A stretch of 64,000 nucleotides of DNA. Source: Pseudomonas costantinii (GTDB taxonomy: Bacteria; Pseudomonadota; Gammaproteobacteria; Pseudomonadales; Pseudomonadaceae). The notes under the pieces were generated by a model that saw nothing but the letters and a program-made list of their open reading frames with translations, was not told the DNA's origin and did no database searches. The position numbers were made by a program, and so were the translations under genes. Location: contig NZ_MDDR01000007.1 in assembly GCF_001870435.1 (NCBI RefSeq), positions 62,001 through 126,000 on the forward strand, read 5' to 3'. Positions 17,389 through 26,813 of the stretch are shown here, piece after piece. Positions within the stretch are counted from its first letter, which is position 1, and every line of letters starts with the position of its first letter.

Positions 17389-18735
17389 TTACTCGGCAGC
17401 CGGTGCTTCTGGCTTGCGGCGCTTGAGCGGCGCCATGCCATCCTTGCTGACGAGCGACAGGTTGTCGGTCTTCGGCCGGTTGGCGATCTTGCGTTTGGTC
17501 GGCGACTTGGCGCCGGTTTTCTTCTTGTCGCCCTTGGCGTCGACTTTTTTCTTCTTCACGCCAACGGCCTTGCCCGACGCCTTGACCTTCTTCGGCCCGG
17601 TGTAGGTGCCTTTGACTTCCTTGATGGTGCGGCGCTCGAACGACTGCTTGAGGTAGCGCTCGATGCTCGACATCAGGTTCCAGTCGCCGTGGCAGATCAG
17701 CGAGATCGCCAGGCCATCGTTACCGGCACGCCCGGTACGGCCAATACGGTGCACGTATTCGTCGCCGCTGCGCGGCATGTCGAAGTTGATCACCATGTCC
17801 AGGCCGTCCACGTCCAGGCCACGGGCAGCGACATCGGTGGCCACCAGGATCTTCACGCCGCCGGCTTTAAGGCGGTCGATGGCCAGCTTGCGATCCTTCT
17901 GGTCTTTTTCGCCGTGCAGCACGAACGCTTTGTATTCCTGGGCAACCAGGCGACCGTAGATGCGGTCGGCAGCAGCGCGGGTGTTGGTGAACACGATGGC
18001 CTTCTGATAGGTCTCGTTGGCCAACAGCCAGTTCAGGATCTGCTCTTTGTGCACGTTGTGGTCGGCCATCACGATCTGCTGGCGCGTGGTCGCGTTCAGG
18101 TCGCTGACGTTGTTGACCTGCAAGTGCTCTGGGTTATTCAGAACCTTGGCGACCATGTCGCGCAGGGTCGAGCCGCCGGTGGTGGCGGAGAACAGCATGG
18201 TTTGCTGACGGTTGACGCATTCAGCCACCAGGCGTTGTACGTCGTCGGCAAAACCCATGTCGAGCATGCGGTCGGCTTCGTCCAGCACCAGCACTTCGAC
18301 TTCCTTGAGGTCGAGATTACCGGCGTTGAGTTGCTCGATCATGCGGCCCGGGGTGCCGATGAGGATATCCGGCACCTTGCGCAGCATGGCGGCCTGGACC
18401 TTGAAGTCTTCGCCGCCGGTAATGATGCCGGACTTGATGAAGGTGAACTGCGAAAAGCGCTCCACTTCCTTCAAGGTCTGCTGGGCCAGCTCGCGGGTTG
18501 GCAGCAGGATCAGGGTCTTGATGCTGACGCGAACCTTGGCCGGGCCGATCAGGCGGTTCAAAACAGGCAGGACGAAAGCCGCGGTCTTGCCGCTGCCGGT
18601 TTGAGCCGTCACCCGCAGGTCACGCCCTTCGAGCGCGAGCGGGATGGCCGCTGCTTGCACAGGCGTAGGCTCGACAAATTTAAGCTCGGCCACGGCTTTG
18701 AGCAGGCGTTCGTGCAGGGCGAATTGGGAAAACAC
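17389..18735 (-). CDS. DEAD-box RNA helicase (RhlE-like)
   Basis: A 448-residue ATP-dependent RNA helicase. The Q motif (PTPVQ), motif I AQTGSGKT (44-51), motif II DEAD, SAT and HRIGRTGR are all present, followed by a Lys-rich tail of about 60 residues. The open frame extends to 18954, but the first 73 codons have no helicase features. GTG 18735, with a GAGGTAG site at 18741-18748, gives the family N-terminus FSQFALHERLL, so I shorten it. It probably acts in ribosome assembly or mRNA turnover at low temperature (family knowledge). A terminator follows. Confidence 0.92.
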   Translation of the reverse strand: MFSQFALHERLLKAVAELKFVEPTPVQAAAIPLALEGRDLRVTAQTGSGKTAAFVLPVLNRLIGPAKVRVSIKTLILLPTRELAQQTLKEVERFSQFTFIKSGIITGGEDFKVQAAMLRKVPDILIGTPGRMIEQLNAGNLDLKEVEVLVLDEADRMLDMGFADDVQRLVAECVNRQQTMLFSATTGGSTLRDMVAKVLNNPEHLQVNNVSDLNATTRQQIVMADHNVHKEQILNWLLANETYQKAIVFTNTRAAADRIYGRLVAQEYKAFVLHGEKDQKDRKLAIDRLKAGGVKILVATDVAARGLDVDGLDMVINFDMPRSGDEYVHRIGRTGRAGNDGLAISLICHGDWNLMSSIERYLKQSFERRTIKEVKGTYTGPKKVKASGKAVGVKKKKVDAKGDKKKTGAKSPTKRKIANRPKTDNLSLVSKDGMAPLKRRKPEAPAAE

Positions 18736-18928
18736 GGGTGCTACCTCGAAGAAATGCAAAATATCAGCGGCATAGGTTACCGGTTTCGGGCGTCCAAACC
18801 GAGTTTCTTTACGCGAACGGTGCCAATCAGCTGCTTTTTTGTCATTGAATTTGTCCGTAAAGCCAACTTTGTTGCACTTAAATGCTCTAATCGGCCCGTC
18901 TAGTCCTACAGAAGAATCGGTTTCACCC

Positions 18929-20227
18929 ATGGATATCAAACAGCTCTGGCTCAACGTCCAAGACCTTTGGGGCGCCCTCGATGAACACCCGATCTTGCAT
19001 TCCGGCCTGGGATTGCTGGTGTTGCTGGTGGTGGCCCTGCTGCTCGGACGGGTAGCCCGTTACCTCATCCTTCACGCCGTCAAATTACTCGGCCGGCAAC
19101 CGGCGCTGCATTGGCTCAATGACCTGCGGCACAACAAAGTCTTCCACCGCCTGGCACAAATGACGCCCTCGCTGGTCGTTCAGTTCGGCCTGTACCTGGT
19201 TCCGGACCTGAGCAAGACCGCCACCCTGTTTATCGGCAATGTGGCCCTGGCCTTCACCATTCTGTTCATGACGCTGGCCGTGAGCGCCTTGCTCAACGCC
19301 CTGCTGGACATCTACGCGCGCACCGAACACGCACGCACGCGCTCGATCAAAGGCTATGTGCAATTGGCCAAAATGGTGTTGTTCGTGTTTGCCGCGATCA
19401 TCATCGTCGCCACCTTGATCGATCGCTCGCCGCTGTTACTGCTGTCGGGGCTGGGCGCCATGTCGGCAGTGATCTTGTTGGTCTACAAGGACACCCTGCT
19501 GTCGTTCGTTGCCAGCGTGCAACTGACCAGCAACGACATGCTGCGGGTCGGCGACTGGATCGAAATGCCCCAGGTCGGTGCCGACGGCGATGTGGTCGAT
19601 ATCACCCTGCACACGGTCAAGGTGCAGAATTTCGACAAAACCATCGTTTCCATCCCCACCTGGCGCCTGATGTCCGAGTCGTTCAAGAACTGGCGCGGCA
19701 TGCAGGCCTCCGGCGGGCGACGCATCAAGCGCAGCCTGTTTATCGACGCCAGTGGTGTGCGCTTCCTGCGTGACGATGAAGAGGTGCGCATGACCCAGGT
19801 ACACCTGCTCACCGACTACATCAGCCGCAAGCAGGCAGAACTCAAGGCCTGGAACGAAGCCCAGGGCCACAGCGCGCAACTGTCGGCCAACCGCCGCCGC
19901 ATGACCAACCTCGGCACTTTCCGCGCATATGCCCTGGCGTATCTGAAAAGCCACCCGGACATCCAGCCGAACATGACCTGTATGGTGCGTCAGATGCAAA
20001 CCACCTCGCAGGGCGTGCCGCTGGAAATCTACTGCTTCACCCGCACCACGGCGTGGGCGGATTACGAGCGCATCCAGGGGGATATCTTCGATTACCTGCT
20101 GGCGGTGTTGCCGGAGTTCGGCTTGAGCTTGTATCAGCAGCCGAGCGGCAATGATTTGCGCGCGGGGATATTGCCGGCGGTGTTGGGGGCCAGTCATTTG
20201 CCAGCCCCCGAAAGTCGCGCGATTTAA
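18929..20227 (+). CDS. MscS-type mechanosensitive channel (YbdG-like)
   Basis: A 432-residue membrane protein: about five N-terminal helices, then the MscS pore-lining and beta domain region (SGLGAMSAVILLVYKDTLLSFVASVQL, GDWIEMP, and the VQNFDKTIVSIPTWRLM stretch). Its long C-terminal part and pore sequence fit the YbdG/miniconductance branch. The frame opens 90 bp upstream, but ATG 18929 gives a usual N-terminus. It is divergent from the DEAD-box gene and overlaps the convergent EamA gene by 4 bp. It would release solutes on osmotic downshock. Confidence 0.87.
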   Translation: MDIKQLWLNVQDLWGALDEHPILHSGLGLLVLLVVALLLGRVARYLILHAVKLLGRQPALHWLNDLRHNKVFHRLAQMTPSLVVQFGLYLVPDLSKTATLFIGNVALAFTILFMTLAVSALLNALLDIYARTEHARTRSIKGYVQLAKMVLFVFAAIIIVATLIDRSPLLLLSGLGAMSAVILLVYKDTLLSFVASVQLTSNDMLRVGDWIEMPQVGADGDVVDITLHTVKVQNFDKTIVSIPTWRLMSESFKNWRGMQASGGRRIKRSLFIDASGVRFLRDDEEVRMTQVHLLTDYISRKQAELKAWNEAQGHSAQLSANRRRMTNLGTFRAYALAYLKSHPDIQPNMTCMVRQMQTTSQGVPLEIYCFTRTTAWADYERIQGDIFDYLLAVLPEFGLSLYQQPSGNDLRAGILPAVLGASHLPAPESRAI

Positions 20228-21093
20228 GCCATGGTACGGTTGGGCGACTTCACGCCCAACCGGCTGATCCAGACCGCTCCCAGAATCACCAACCCACCCA
20301 GGGCCAGGCGCCCTAGCGGCTCGTGCTGGTTCCAGATCAGCAAATTCAACAACAACCCCACCGGTACATGCAGGTTGTTCATCACCGCCAATGTCCCGCC
20401 GTTGACCAGGCAAGCGCCCTTGTTCCACCAGTACATGCCCAGCGCGGTGCTGACCAACCCGAGAAACACCAGCACAGCCCATTGCAACGGTGCCTCCGGC
20501 AAGAAGTTGGCTTTGCCGAACATCAGGAACGCCGGCAACACCACCAGCAACGCACCCAGGTAGAAGTAACCGAAACGGCGGTAATGCGGCAGGTCACTCG
20601 GATAGCGCGCCACGAGGTGTTTGTACATCACCTGCCCGGCGGCGTAGGTGAAGTTGGCCAGTTGCAGCAGCAAAAAGCCCATCAGGAAGTTTGGCGTGAT
20701 CTGGTCAAAGCGGATCACCGCCGCACCGCACACCGCCACCAAGGCGGCGACCAGCGCCCAGGGATTGAAGCGTCGGTTCAGAGCATCTTCGATCAGGGTT
20801 ACGTGCAGCGGCGTTAGGATGGTGAACAGCAACACTTCCGGCACCGTGAGTACACGAAAGCTCAGGTACAGGCACACGTAGGTCACGCCGAACTGCAGCG
20901 CGCCGATCACCAGCATACCGCGCATGAATGCGGGCTCTACCGAGCGCCAACGGGTCAGCGGGATAAATACCAGCCCGGCCAGCAACACGCGCACCAGTAC
21001 CGCGAAGTAGCTGTCGACGTGACCGGCGAGGTACTCGCCGATCAAGCTGAAGGAAAATGCCTGAATCAGGGTGACAACCAGTAGATAGCCCAT
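20224..21093 (-). CDS. EamA/DMT family transporter
   Basis: A 289-residue protein with ten predicted helices in two repeats of five, the drug/metabolite transporter (EamA) layout. Typical signals are RVLTVPEVLLFTILTPLHVTLIEDAL in the first repeat and ALGMYWWNKGACLVNGGTLAVMNNLHVPVG in the second. The family exports amino acids or other metabolites; the substrate is not readable. It follows the azoreductase gene in the same direction but is separated from it by a terminator at 21156-21190. Confidence 0.87.
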   Translation of the reverse strand: MGYLLVVTLIQAFSFSLIGEYLAGHVDSYFAVLVRVLLAGLVFIPLTRWRSVEPAFMRGMLVIGALQFGVTYVCLYLSFRVLTVPEVLLFTILTPLHVTLIEDALNRRFNPWALVAALVAVCGAAVIRFDQITPNFLMGFLLLQLANFTYAAGQVMYKHLVARYPSDLPHYRRFGYFYLGALLVVLPAFLMFGKANFLPEAPLQWAVLVFLGLVSTALGMYWWNKGACLVNGGTLAVMNNLHVPVGLLLNLLIWNQHEPLGRLALGGLVILGAVWISRLGVKSPNRTMA

Positions 21094-21155
21094 GCGCGCC
21101 TCGTTTCGAATGGGCGCGACATTAAAGGTTTTCGGCGTTTCACGAAACTTAAGGC

Positions 21156-21190
21156 AAAAAAAACCCGACCTCGCTAAAGCGGCAGTCGGG
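21156..21190 (-). terminator. Terminator of the azoreductase gene
   Basis: On the minus strand CCCGAC pairs with GTCGGG across a 15-base loop with further pairing, followed by eight T. It lies about 105 bp beyond the leftward azoR stop. Confidence 0.85.
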
Positions 21191-21296
21191 CAGGAGCACT
21201 CAGGAGCAACAAGTGCAAAGGGAGGTTCGATACGCGTACTTGAAGGGTTTGCGTGGGGCTAGATAAACATTGCGCGATTATCTGGCGATTAAAGAA

Positions 21297-21896
21297 TCAA
21301 GCGACCTGTGCCAGCAGCGCCTTAGCGTGATTGATGCCCTTCTCCTGGAAGTCACCGCTCAGGTTCACCCCTTCGGCGTGAATGAAGGTGACGTCGTGAA
21401 TTCCGATAAACGCCATGACCTGACGCAGGTACGGTTCCTGGTGATCGGAGCTGGCACCGGTGTGGATGCCGCCGCGAGCGGTCAACACAATCGCACGCTT
21501 GCCGGTCAACAAGCCCTGAGGGCCGGTGGCGGTGTACTTGAACGTCACACCAGCGCGCAACACATGGTCCAGCCAGGCTTTGAGGGTGCTGGGGATGGCG
21601 AAGTTGTACATCGGTGCGGCCATGACCAACACGTCGGCGGCCAGCAGTTCGTCGGTCAGTTCGTTGGAGCGATCCAGGGAAGCCTGTTCGATATTGCTGC
21701 GTTGTTCGGCAGGTTTCATCCAGCCGCCAAGCAGGTTGGCGTCCAGATGAGGGACCGGGTTAAGGGCCACGTCACGCACAGTCATCTGATCCGCCGGATG
21801 AGCAACCTGCCATTGGCTGATGAACTGTTGAGTCAGCTGGCGGGAGATCGAATCCTGCTGGCGGGCGCTGCTTTCGATGATCAGAACGTTGGACAT
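21297..21896 (-). CDS. azoR: FMN-dependent NADH-azoreductase
   Basis: A 199-residue flavodoxin-like reductase of the AzoR/AcpD family. The FMN phosphate loop is near the start (IIESSARQQDSISRQLT), the AAPMYNFAIPSTLKAWLDHVLRAGVTF segment is a family signature, and LTARGGIHTG follows. It reduces quinones and azo compounds with NADH and is usually tied to quinone or electrophile stress. It is a single-gene unit with its own terminator. Pseudomonas genomes carry several paralogues, so this cannot be equated with a particular AzoR1-3. Confidence 0.92.
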   Translation of the reverse strand: MSNVLIIESSARQQDSISRQLTQQFISQWQVAHPADQMTVRDVALNPVPHLDANLLGGWMKPAEQRSNIEQASLDRSNELTDELLAADVLVMAAPMYNFAIPSTLKAWLDHVLRAGVTFKYTATGPQGLLTGKRAIVLTARGGIHTGASSDHQEPYLRQVMAFIGIHDVTFIHAEGVNLSGDFQEKGINHAKALLAQVA

Positions 21897-22047
21897 GGCG
21901 AGGTAGGCTCCATCTGTAATTGCTGTAAGGCGATGGAGAAAAGATTAACCAGGGCTCATTCGATAAAAAAGCGCAAAAAACTGCTACAACCCATCTAGAA
22001 ATTTGTTTATAAGCGGAGTATTGCTGTGGGCATGCTCCGCGATTGCT

Positions 22048-22362
22048 TTATTTTGGGGCGCAAGCCAGGGCGATGCGCATCTTGATAATCGCGCGACTGA
22101 ACTTGACGGTGGTGTTGGTGCTTTTGCCCGCCAGGACCGTGACCTTACGGTTACGCGGCGATTCCGGGCCATTGGTAAAGGTTACCGAACAGACGGCGTC
22201 ATTCGTGCCGTAGTTGTTTAGTTGGATCGAACTGATGTCGCCGTCCACGTCGGAAGCGGTGTAATCGACTTGCACGCCGTCGATCTTTTTAGTCACGTCG
22301 ATGGGGTAGGCAAACGCGCTCATCGGCAGCAGCGCCAGCAACACACAACAGAATTTTCTCAT
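22048..22362 (-). CDS. Small secreted protein of unknown function
   Basis: A 104-residue protein with a clear signal peptide (residues 1-18, ending SAFA) and a mature part starting YPIDVTKKIDG. The rest alternates short strands (VQVDYTASDV, VCSVTFTNGP, NRKVTVLAGKST) like a small beta sandwich, and two Cys could form a disulfide. ATG 22362 has a TTGGAG ribosome site; an earlier in-frame start would spoil the signal peptide. It is divergent from a LysR gene with only 49 bp between starts. Databases often give such proteins arbitrary enzyme names; I see no support for one. Confidence 0.78.
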   Translation of the reverse strand: MRKFCCVLLALLPMSAFAYPIDVTKKIDGVQVDYTASDVDGDISSIQLNNYGTNDAVCSVTFTNGPESPRNRKVTVLAGKSTNTTVKFSRAIIKMRIALACAPK

Positions 22363-22411
22363 TCGGCAGTCTCCAATTAGGACCGCCAGCTTAGGACAAG
22401 AGGAGCTCATC

Positions 22412-23335
22412 TTGAAAGCGCCCCGCGTTACCCTCGATCAATGGCGCACGCTGCAAGCTGTGGTCGACCATGGCGGCTTCGCCCAGGCGGCTGAAGCGCT
22501 GCACCGTTCGCAATCCTCGGTGAGCTACACCGTGGCACGCATGCAAGACCAACTCGGCGTACCGCTGCTGCGCATCGACGGACGCAAGGCGGTACTCACC
22601 GACGCCGGTGAAGTACTGCTGCGCCGCTCCCGGCAACTGGTAAAAAACGCCAGCCAACTGGAAGACCTCGCCCACCATATGGAACAGGGCTGGGAAGCTG
22701 AAGTGCGGCTGGTGGTGGATGCGGCCTACCCCAATGCACGCCTGGTGCGCGCACTCACCGCCTTTATGCCGCAGAGCCGTGGTTGCCGCGTGCGCTTGCG
22801 CGAAGAAGTGTTATCAGGTGTTGAAGAGCTGTTGATGGACGGCATGGCTGACCTGGCCATCAGCGGGTTCATCATCCCGGGCTACCTGGGCACGGAAATG
22901 AGCGATGTGGAATTTATCGCCGTCGCCCATCCCGACCACTCGCTGCATCGCCTGAACCGCGAGCTGAGTTTCCAGGACCTGGAAAGCCAGATGCAGGTGG
23001 TGATCCGCGACTCCGGGCGCCAGCAGCCACGGGATGTCGGCTGGCTCGGTGCCGAACAGCGCTGGACGGTCGGCAGCCTGCCCACCGCCGCCACCTTCGT
23101 CAGCAGCGGCTTGGGCTTTGCCTGGTTGCCCCGGCACATGATCGAACGCGAACTCAACGAAGGCTTGCTCAAGCAGCTACCCTTGGAAAAGGGTGGCAGC
23201 CGCAACCCTACGTTCTACCTGTATTCAAACAAGGACAAACCCCTGGGGCCGGCCACGCAGATCCTTATCGATTTGCTGCGCACCTTTGACACAGCCCCAC
23301 TGGACGCGCCTTTCGCCGCCCCTCAGCAAGCCTGA
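22412..23335 (+). CDS. LysR-type regulator with TTG start
   Basis: A 307-residue LysR regulator: HTH at residues 6-65 (LDQWRTLQAVVDHGGFAQA, HRSQSSVSYTVARMQ), effector domain after residue 90. The start is TTG 22412 with AGGAG at 22401-22405 at good spacing; no ATG lies nearby that would keep the HTH intact. It is followed 14 bp later by an alpha/beta hydrolase gene and is divergent from the small secreted protein. Target genes are unknown. Confidence 0.85.
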   Translation: MKAPRVTLDQWRTLQAVVDHGGFAQAAEALHRSQSSVSYTVARMQDQLGVPLLRIDGRKAVLTDAGEVLLRRSRQLVKNASQLEDLAHHMEQGWEAEVRLVVDAAYPNARLVRALTAFMPQSRGCRVRLREEVLSGVEELLMDGMADLAISGFIIPGYLGTEMSDVEFIAVAHPDHSLHRLNRELSFQDLESQMQVVIRDSGRQQPRDVGWLGAEQRWTVGSLPTAATFVSSGLGFAWLPRHMIERELNEGLLKQLPLEKGGSRNPTFYLYSNKDKPLGPATQILIDLLRTFDTAPLDAPFAAPQQA

Positions 23336-23349
23336 AACGGAGTTCATGC

Positions 23350-24153
23350 ATGGCCTGGTTCGACCACGAAGGATGCAGCCTGCATTACGAGGAATACGGC
23401 CACGGCACCCCGCTGATCCTGATCCACGGCCTGGGCTCCAGCAGCCAGGATTGGGAGCTGCAAGTGCCGGTGCTCGCCCAGCACTATCGCTTGATAGTGG
23501 TGGATGTGCGCGGCCACGGCCGCTCCGACAAACCCCGCGAGCGCTACAGCATCAAAGGCTTCACCTTCGACCTGATCGCACTGATCGAACACCTGAACCT
23601 GCCGCCCGCTCATGTGGTGGGCTTGTCCATGGGTGGCATGATCGCCTTTCAATTGGCGGTGGACGAACCCGGCTTGGTCAAGAGCCTGTGCATCGTCAAC
23701 AGCGCGCCCGAGGTCAAGGTGCGCAGTGCCGATGATTATTGGCAATGGGCAAAACGCTGGAGCCTGGCGCGGTTACTCAGCCTGGCCACCATCGGCAAGG
23801 CCCTGGGCGACCGGCTGTTCCCCAAACCGCACCAGGCAGACCTGCGCCGCAAGATGGCCGAACGCTGGGCAAAAAACGACAAACGTGCTTATCTCGCCAG
23901 CTTCGATGCGATTGTGGGCTGGGGTGTACAGGAACAACTTTCCAGAATTACCTGTCCAACCCTGGTCATCAGCGCCGACCACGACTACACCCCCGTGGCG
24001 CAGAAACAAAACTATGTAAAACTGCTGCCCGATGCGCGGCTGGTGGTGATCGAAGATTCACGCCATGCCACGCCCTTGGATCAACCCGAAGTCTTTAACG
24101 CTACCTTGCTCGATTTTCTAAAGACAGTCGAAACCACTACCCAGGATCACTGA
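23350..24153 (+). CDS. Alpha/beta hydrolase
   Basis: A 267-residue alpha/beta-fold hydrolase. The oxyanion motif HGLGSSS, nucleophile elbow GLSMGG (Ser93), an acid in SADHDYTP (Asp210 or 212) and His239 in SRHATPLDQ are present. The fold and motif spacing resemble 3-oxoadipate enol-lactonase-like and other esterase hydrolases, but the substrate cannot be named. It sits 14 bp after a LysR gene and 3 bp before ppiA, so the three are probably cotranscribed. Confidence 0.88.
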   Translation: MAWFDHEGCSLHYEEYGHGTPLILIHGLGSSSQDWELQVPVLAQHYRLIVVDVRGHGRSDKPRERYSIKGFTFDLIALIEHLNLPPAHVVGLSMGGMIAFQLAVDEPGLVKSLCIVNSAPEVKVRSADDYWQWAKRWSLARLLSLATIGKALGDRLFPKPHQADLRRKMAERWAKNDKRAYLASFDAIVGWGVQEQLSRITCPTLVISADHDYTPVAQKQNYVKLLPDARLVVIEDSRHATPLDQPEVFNATLLDFLKTVETTTQDH

Positions 24154-24156
24154 CCC

Positions 24157-24720
24157 ATGCTGAAAAAAATCGCCTTCTTTGCCGGTTCCGTATTGTTCGC
24201 TGCCAACTTGATGGCCGCCGAACCCGCCAAGGCCCAGCACGTACTGATCAGCACCACCAACGGCGACATTGAAATCGAACTGGACCCGGTCAAGGCACCG
24301 ATCAGTACCAAGAACTTCCTGGCCTATGTCGACAAAGGCTTCTACACCAACACAATTTTTCACCGCGTGATCCCGGGCTTCATGGTTCAGGGCGGCGGGT
24401 TTACCACGCAGATGTCGCAGAAGCCAACCGAAGCACCTATCAAGAACGAAGCCAGCAATGGCCTGCATAACGTACGTGGCACCTTGTCCATGGCGCGCAC
24501 CAATGACCCGAACTCGGCCACCAGTCAGTTCTTCATCAACGTGGCCGACAATGCGTTCCTCGACCCAGGTCGCGATGCCGGTTATGCCGTGTTCGCCAAG
24601 GTCGTCAAAGGCATGGACGTGGTCGATATCATCGTCAACTCGCAGACCACCACCAAACAGGGCATGCAGAACGTGCCTATCGATCCTGTCCTGATCAAGT
24701 CGGCCAAGCGCATCGACTGA
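24157..24720 (+). CDS. ppiA: Periplasmic peptidyl-prolyl cis-trans isomerase A
   Basis: A 187-residue cyclophilin with an N-terminal signal peptide (to about ...NLMAA). Active-site elements are [15 protein letters not shown], then [21 protein letters not shown]. It catalyses proline isomerisation of exported proteins. It starts 3 bp after the hydrolase stop, and a hairpin follows at 24738-24766. Confidence 0.93.
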   Translation: MLKKIAFFAGSVLFAANLMAAEPAKAQHVLISTTNGDIEIELDPVKAPISTKNFLAYVDKGFYTNTIFHRVIPGFMVQGGGFTTQMSQKPTEAPIKNEASNGLHNVRGTLSMARTNDPNSATSQFFINVADNAFLDPGRDAGYAVFAKVVKGMDVVDIIVNSQTTTKQGMQNVPIDPVLIKSAKRID

Positions 24721-24737
24721 GGCCAGCAGGAAGCTTA

Positions 24738-24766
24738 GCGCGTGGCCCATAAAGCCACGCGCATTT
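24738..24766 (+). terminator. Probable terminator after ppiA
   Basis: Perfect 9-bp stem GCGCGTGGC/GCCACGCGC with a 7-base loop, then only ATTT. It lies 17 bp after the ppiA stop and 35 bp before the ABC exporter start, so partial read-through is likely. Confidence 0.6.
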
Positions 24767-24800
24767 GAAAGGAGAGCCCGCACGGCGGGCGTCAACCCTA

Positions 24801-26633
24801 ATGCTCTATCGTCGCTTTGAACAACTGATCGATATCTTCCGCGACGCACCCAGCGCCGCACCGCCCGATAAAGTCCTGCCGTTTTACCTCTACTACCTGC
24901 GTCAGGTGTGGCCGTGCTTTGCCGCACTGTTGGTGGTGGGCTTGATAGGCGCACTGATCGAAGTGGCGCTGTTCAGCTACCTGAGCCGGATCATCGACTT
25001 GGCCCAGGGCACGCCGCCCGCCAACTTTTTCCAGATCCACAGCACCGAGTTGATCTGGATGGCCGTGGTCGCCCTGCTGCTGCGCCCCATTTTCGGCGCC
25101 TTGCATGACTTGCTGGTGCACCAGACCATCAGCCCCGGCATGACCAGCTTGATTCGCTGGCAGAACCACAGCTACGTGCTCAAGCAGAGCCTGAATTTCT
25201 TCCAGAACGACTTCGCCGGGCGTATCGCCCAGCGCATCATGCAAACCGGCAACTCCCTGCGTGACTCCGCCGTGGCGGCGGTGGATGCGATCTGGCACGT
25301 GACGATCTACGCCATCAGTTCCCTCGTGCTGTTTGCCGAGGCCGACTGGCGCCTGATGATCCCGTTGGTAACCTGGATCATCTGCTACAGCTTGGCGCTG
25401 CGCTACTTCGTGCCACGAGTGAAGGAGCGCTCGGTGATTTCCTCCGAGGCACGTTCCAAGTTGATGGGCCGCATCGTCGACGGCTACACCAACATCACCA
25501 CCTTGAAGCTGTTCGCGCATACCCATTTCGAGCAGCAGTACGCCAAGGAAGCGATCATCGAGCAGACCGAAAAAACCCAGCTGGCCAGCCGCGTGGTCAC
25601 CAGCATGGACATCGTGATCACCACGATGAACGGCCTGTTGATCGTCACCACCACCGGCCTGGCCTTGTGGCTGTGGACACAATCGCTGATTTCCGTCGGT
25701 GCAATTGCCCTGGCAACCGGTCTGGTGATTCGTATCGTCAACATGTCCGGCTGGATCATGTGGGTGGTCAACGGCATTTTCGAAAACATCGGCATGGTGC
25801 AGGACGGCCTGAAAACAATTGCCCAGCCACTGGCCGTGACCGACCGCGAAAACGCCCCGCGCCTGACAGTGCCTCAGGGTGAAGTGCGCTTCGAGCAGAT
25901 GGATTTTCACTACGGCAAGAAGAGCGGAATCATTGGCGGCTTGAACCTGGAGATCAAAGCCGGGGAAAAAATCGGCCTGATCGGCCCATCCGGCGCGGGT
26001 AAATCGACCTTGGTCAACCTACTGCTGCGCCTGTATGACCTGCAAGGCGGGCGCATCCTGATCGACGGCCAGAACATCGCCGACGTTGCCCAGGAAAGCT
26101 TGCGCGAACAGATCGGCATGATCACCCAGGACACTTCATTACTGCACCGCTCGATCCGCGACAACCTGTTGTACGGCAAGCCCGACGCCACCGACGAAGA
26201 GCTCTGGGCCGCCGTACACAAGGCGCGCGCAGACGAGTTCATCCCGCTGTTGTCGGACTCCGAGGGCCGCACCGGCCTGGATGCCCATGTCGGCGAACGT
26301 GGCGTGAAACTCTCCGGCGGCCAGCGCCAGCGGATTGCGATTGCGCGAGTGCTACTCAAGGACGCCCCCATCCTGATCATGGACGAAGCCACCTCGGCCC
26401 TCGATTCGGAGGTGGAAGCGGCGATCCAGGAAAGCCTCGAGACCCTGATGCAAGGCAAGACCGTAATCGCCATCGCCCACCGACTCTCGACCATTGCCCG
26501 GATGGACCGGTTGGTGGTGCTGGAAAAGGGACAGATTGCCGAAAGCGGCAGCCATGCCGAGTTACTCGCTCATCGCGGATTGTATGCGCGGCTGTGGCAG
26601 CACCAGACGGGAGGTTTTGTAGGCATCGACTGA
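24801..26633 (+). CDS. ABC exporter, fused permease and ATPase
   Basis: A 610-residue half-transporter: six-helix membrane domain (about residues 35-330), then an ATPase with Walker A GPSGAGKST (about 394), signature LSGGQRQRIAIAR, Walker B ILIMDEATSALD (about 523) and H-loop AHRLST. The layout is that of MsbA-like homodimeric exporters. ATG 24801 is used; an earlier TTG 36 bp upstream has poorer support. The exported compound is unknown. It follows ppiA after a weak terminator. Confidence 0.9.
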   Translation: MLYRRFEQLIDIFRDAPSAAPPDKVLPFYLYYLRQVWPCFAALLVVGLIGALIEVALFSYLSRIIDLAQGTPPANFFQIHSTELIWMAVVALLLRPIFGALHDLLVHQTISPGMTSLIRWQNHSYVLKQSLNFFQNDFAGRIAQRIMQTGNSLRDSAVAAVDAIWHVTIYAISSLVLFAEADWRLMIPLVTWIICYSLALRYFVPRVKERSVISSEARSKLMGRIVDGYTNITTLKLFAHTHFEQQYAKEAIIEQTEKTQLASRVVTSMDIVITTMNGLLIVTTTGLALWLWTQSLISVGAIALATGLVIRIVNMSGWIMWVVNGIFENIGMVQDGLKTIAQPLAVTDRENAPRLTVPQGEVRFEQMDFHYGKKSGIIGGLNLEIKAGEKIGLIGPSGAGKSTLVNLLLRLYDLQGGRILIDGQNIADVAQESLREQIGMITQDTSLLHRSIRDNLLYGKPDATDEELWAAVHKARADEFIPLLSDSEGRTGLDAHVGERGVKLSGGQRQRIAIARVLLKDAPILIMDEATSALDSEVEAAIQESLETLMQGKTVIAIAHRLSTIARMDRLVVLEKGQIAESGSHAELLAHRGLYARLWQHQTGGFVGID

Positions 26634-26813
26634 CCTCAACCGGTCATTACTGCCCCCCAAATCCGAACAATTCTGACAGTTTTCTCTATCGCACTGGTCA
26701 TGCGCCACAATCCTGCTGTACTGCAATCAGGAACCAGGAAGGTCCTGACGTAAGGCTGCAAGGACGCATCACCGACCAGTAAATTAGATAGAGCGATCTA
26801 TAAGGACGTGTTC

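Noticed and set aside
17218..18903. 561-codon plus-strand open frame opposite the DEAD-box gene
   Set aside because: It is the antisense shadow of a high-GC gene: composition is dominated by His, Gln, Val and Leu, with no family motif, while the minus strand shows all helicase motifs.
26640..26813. Several GGA motifs upstream of aqpZ, like an RsmX/Y/Z-type RNA
   Set aside because: The motifs are not in regular hairpin loops, no terminator precedes aqpZ, and the region is simply the aqpZ leader.
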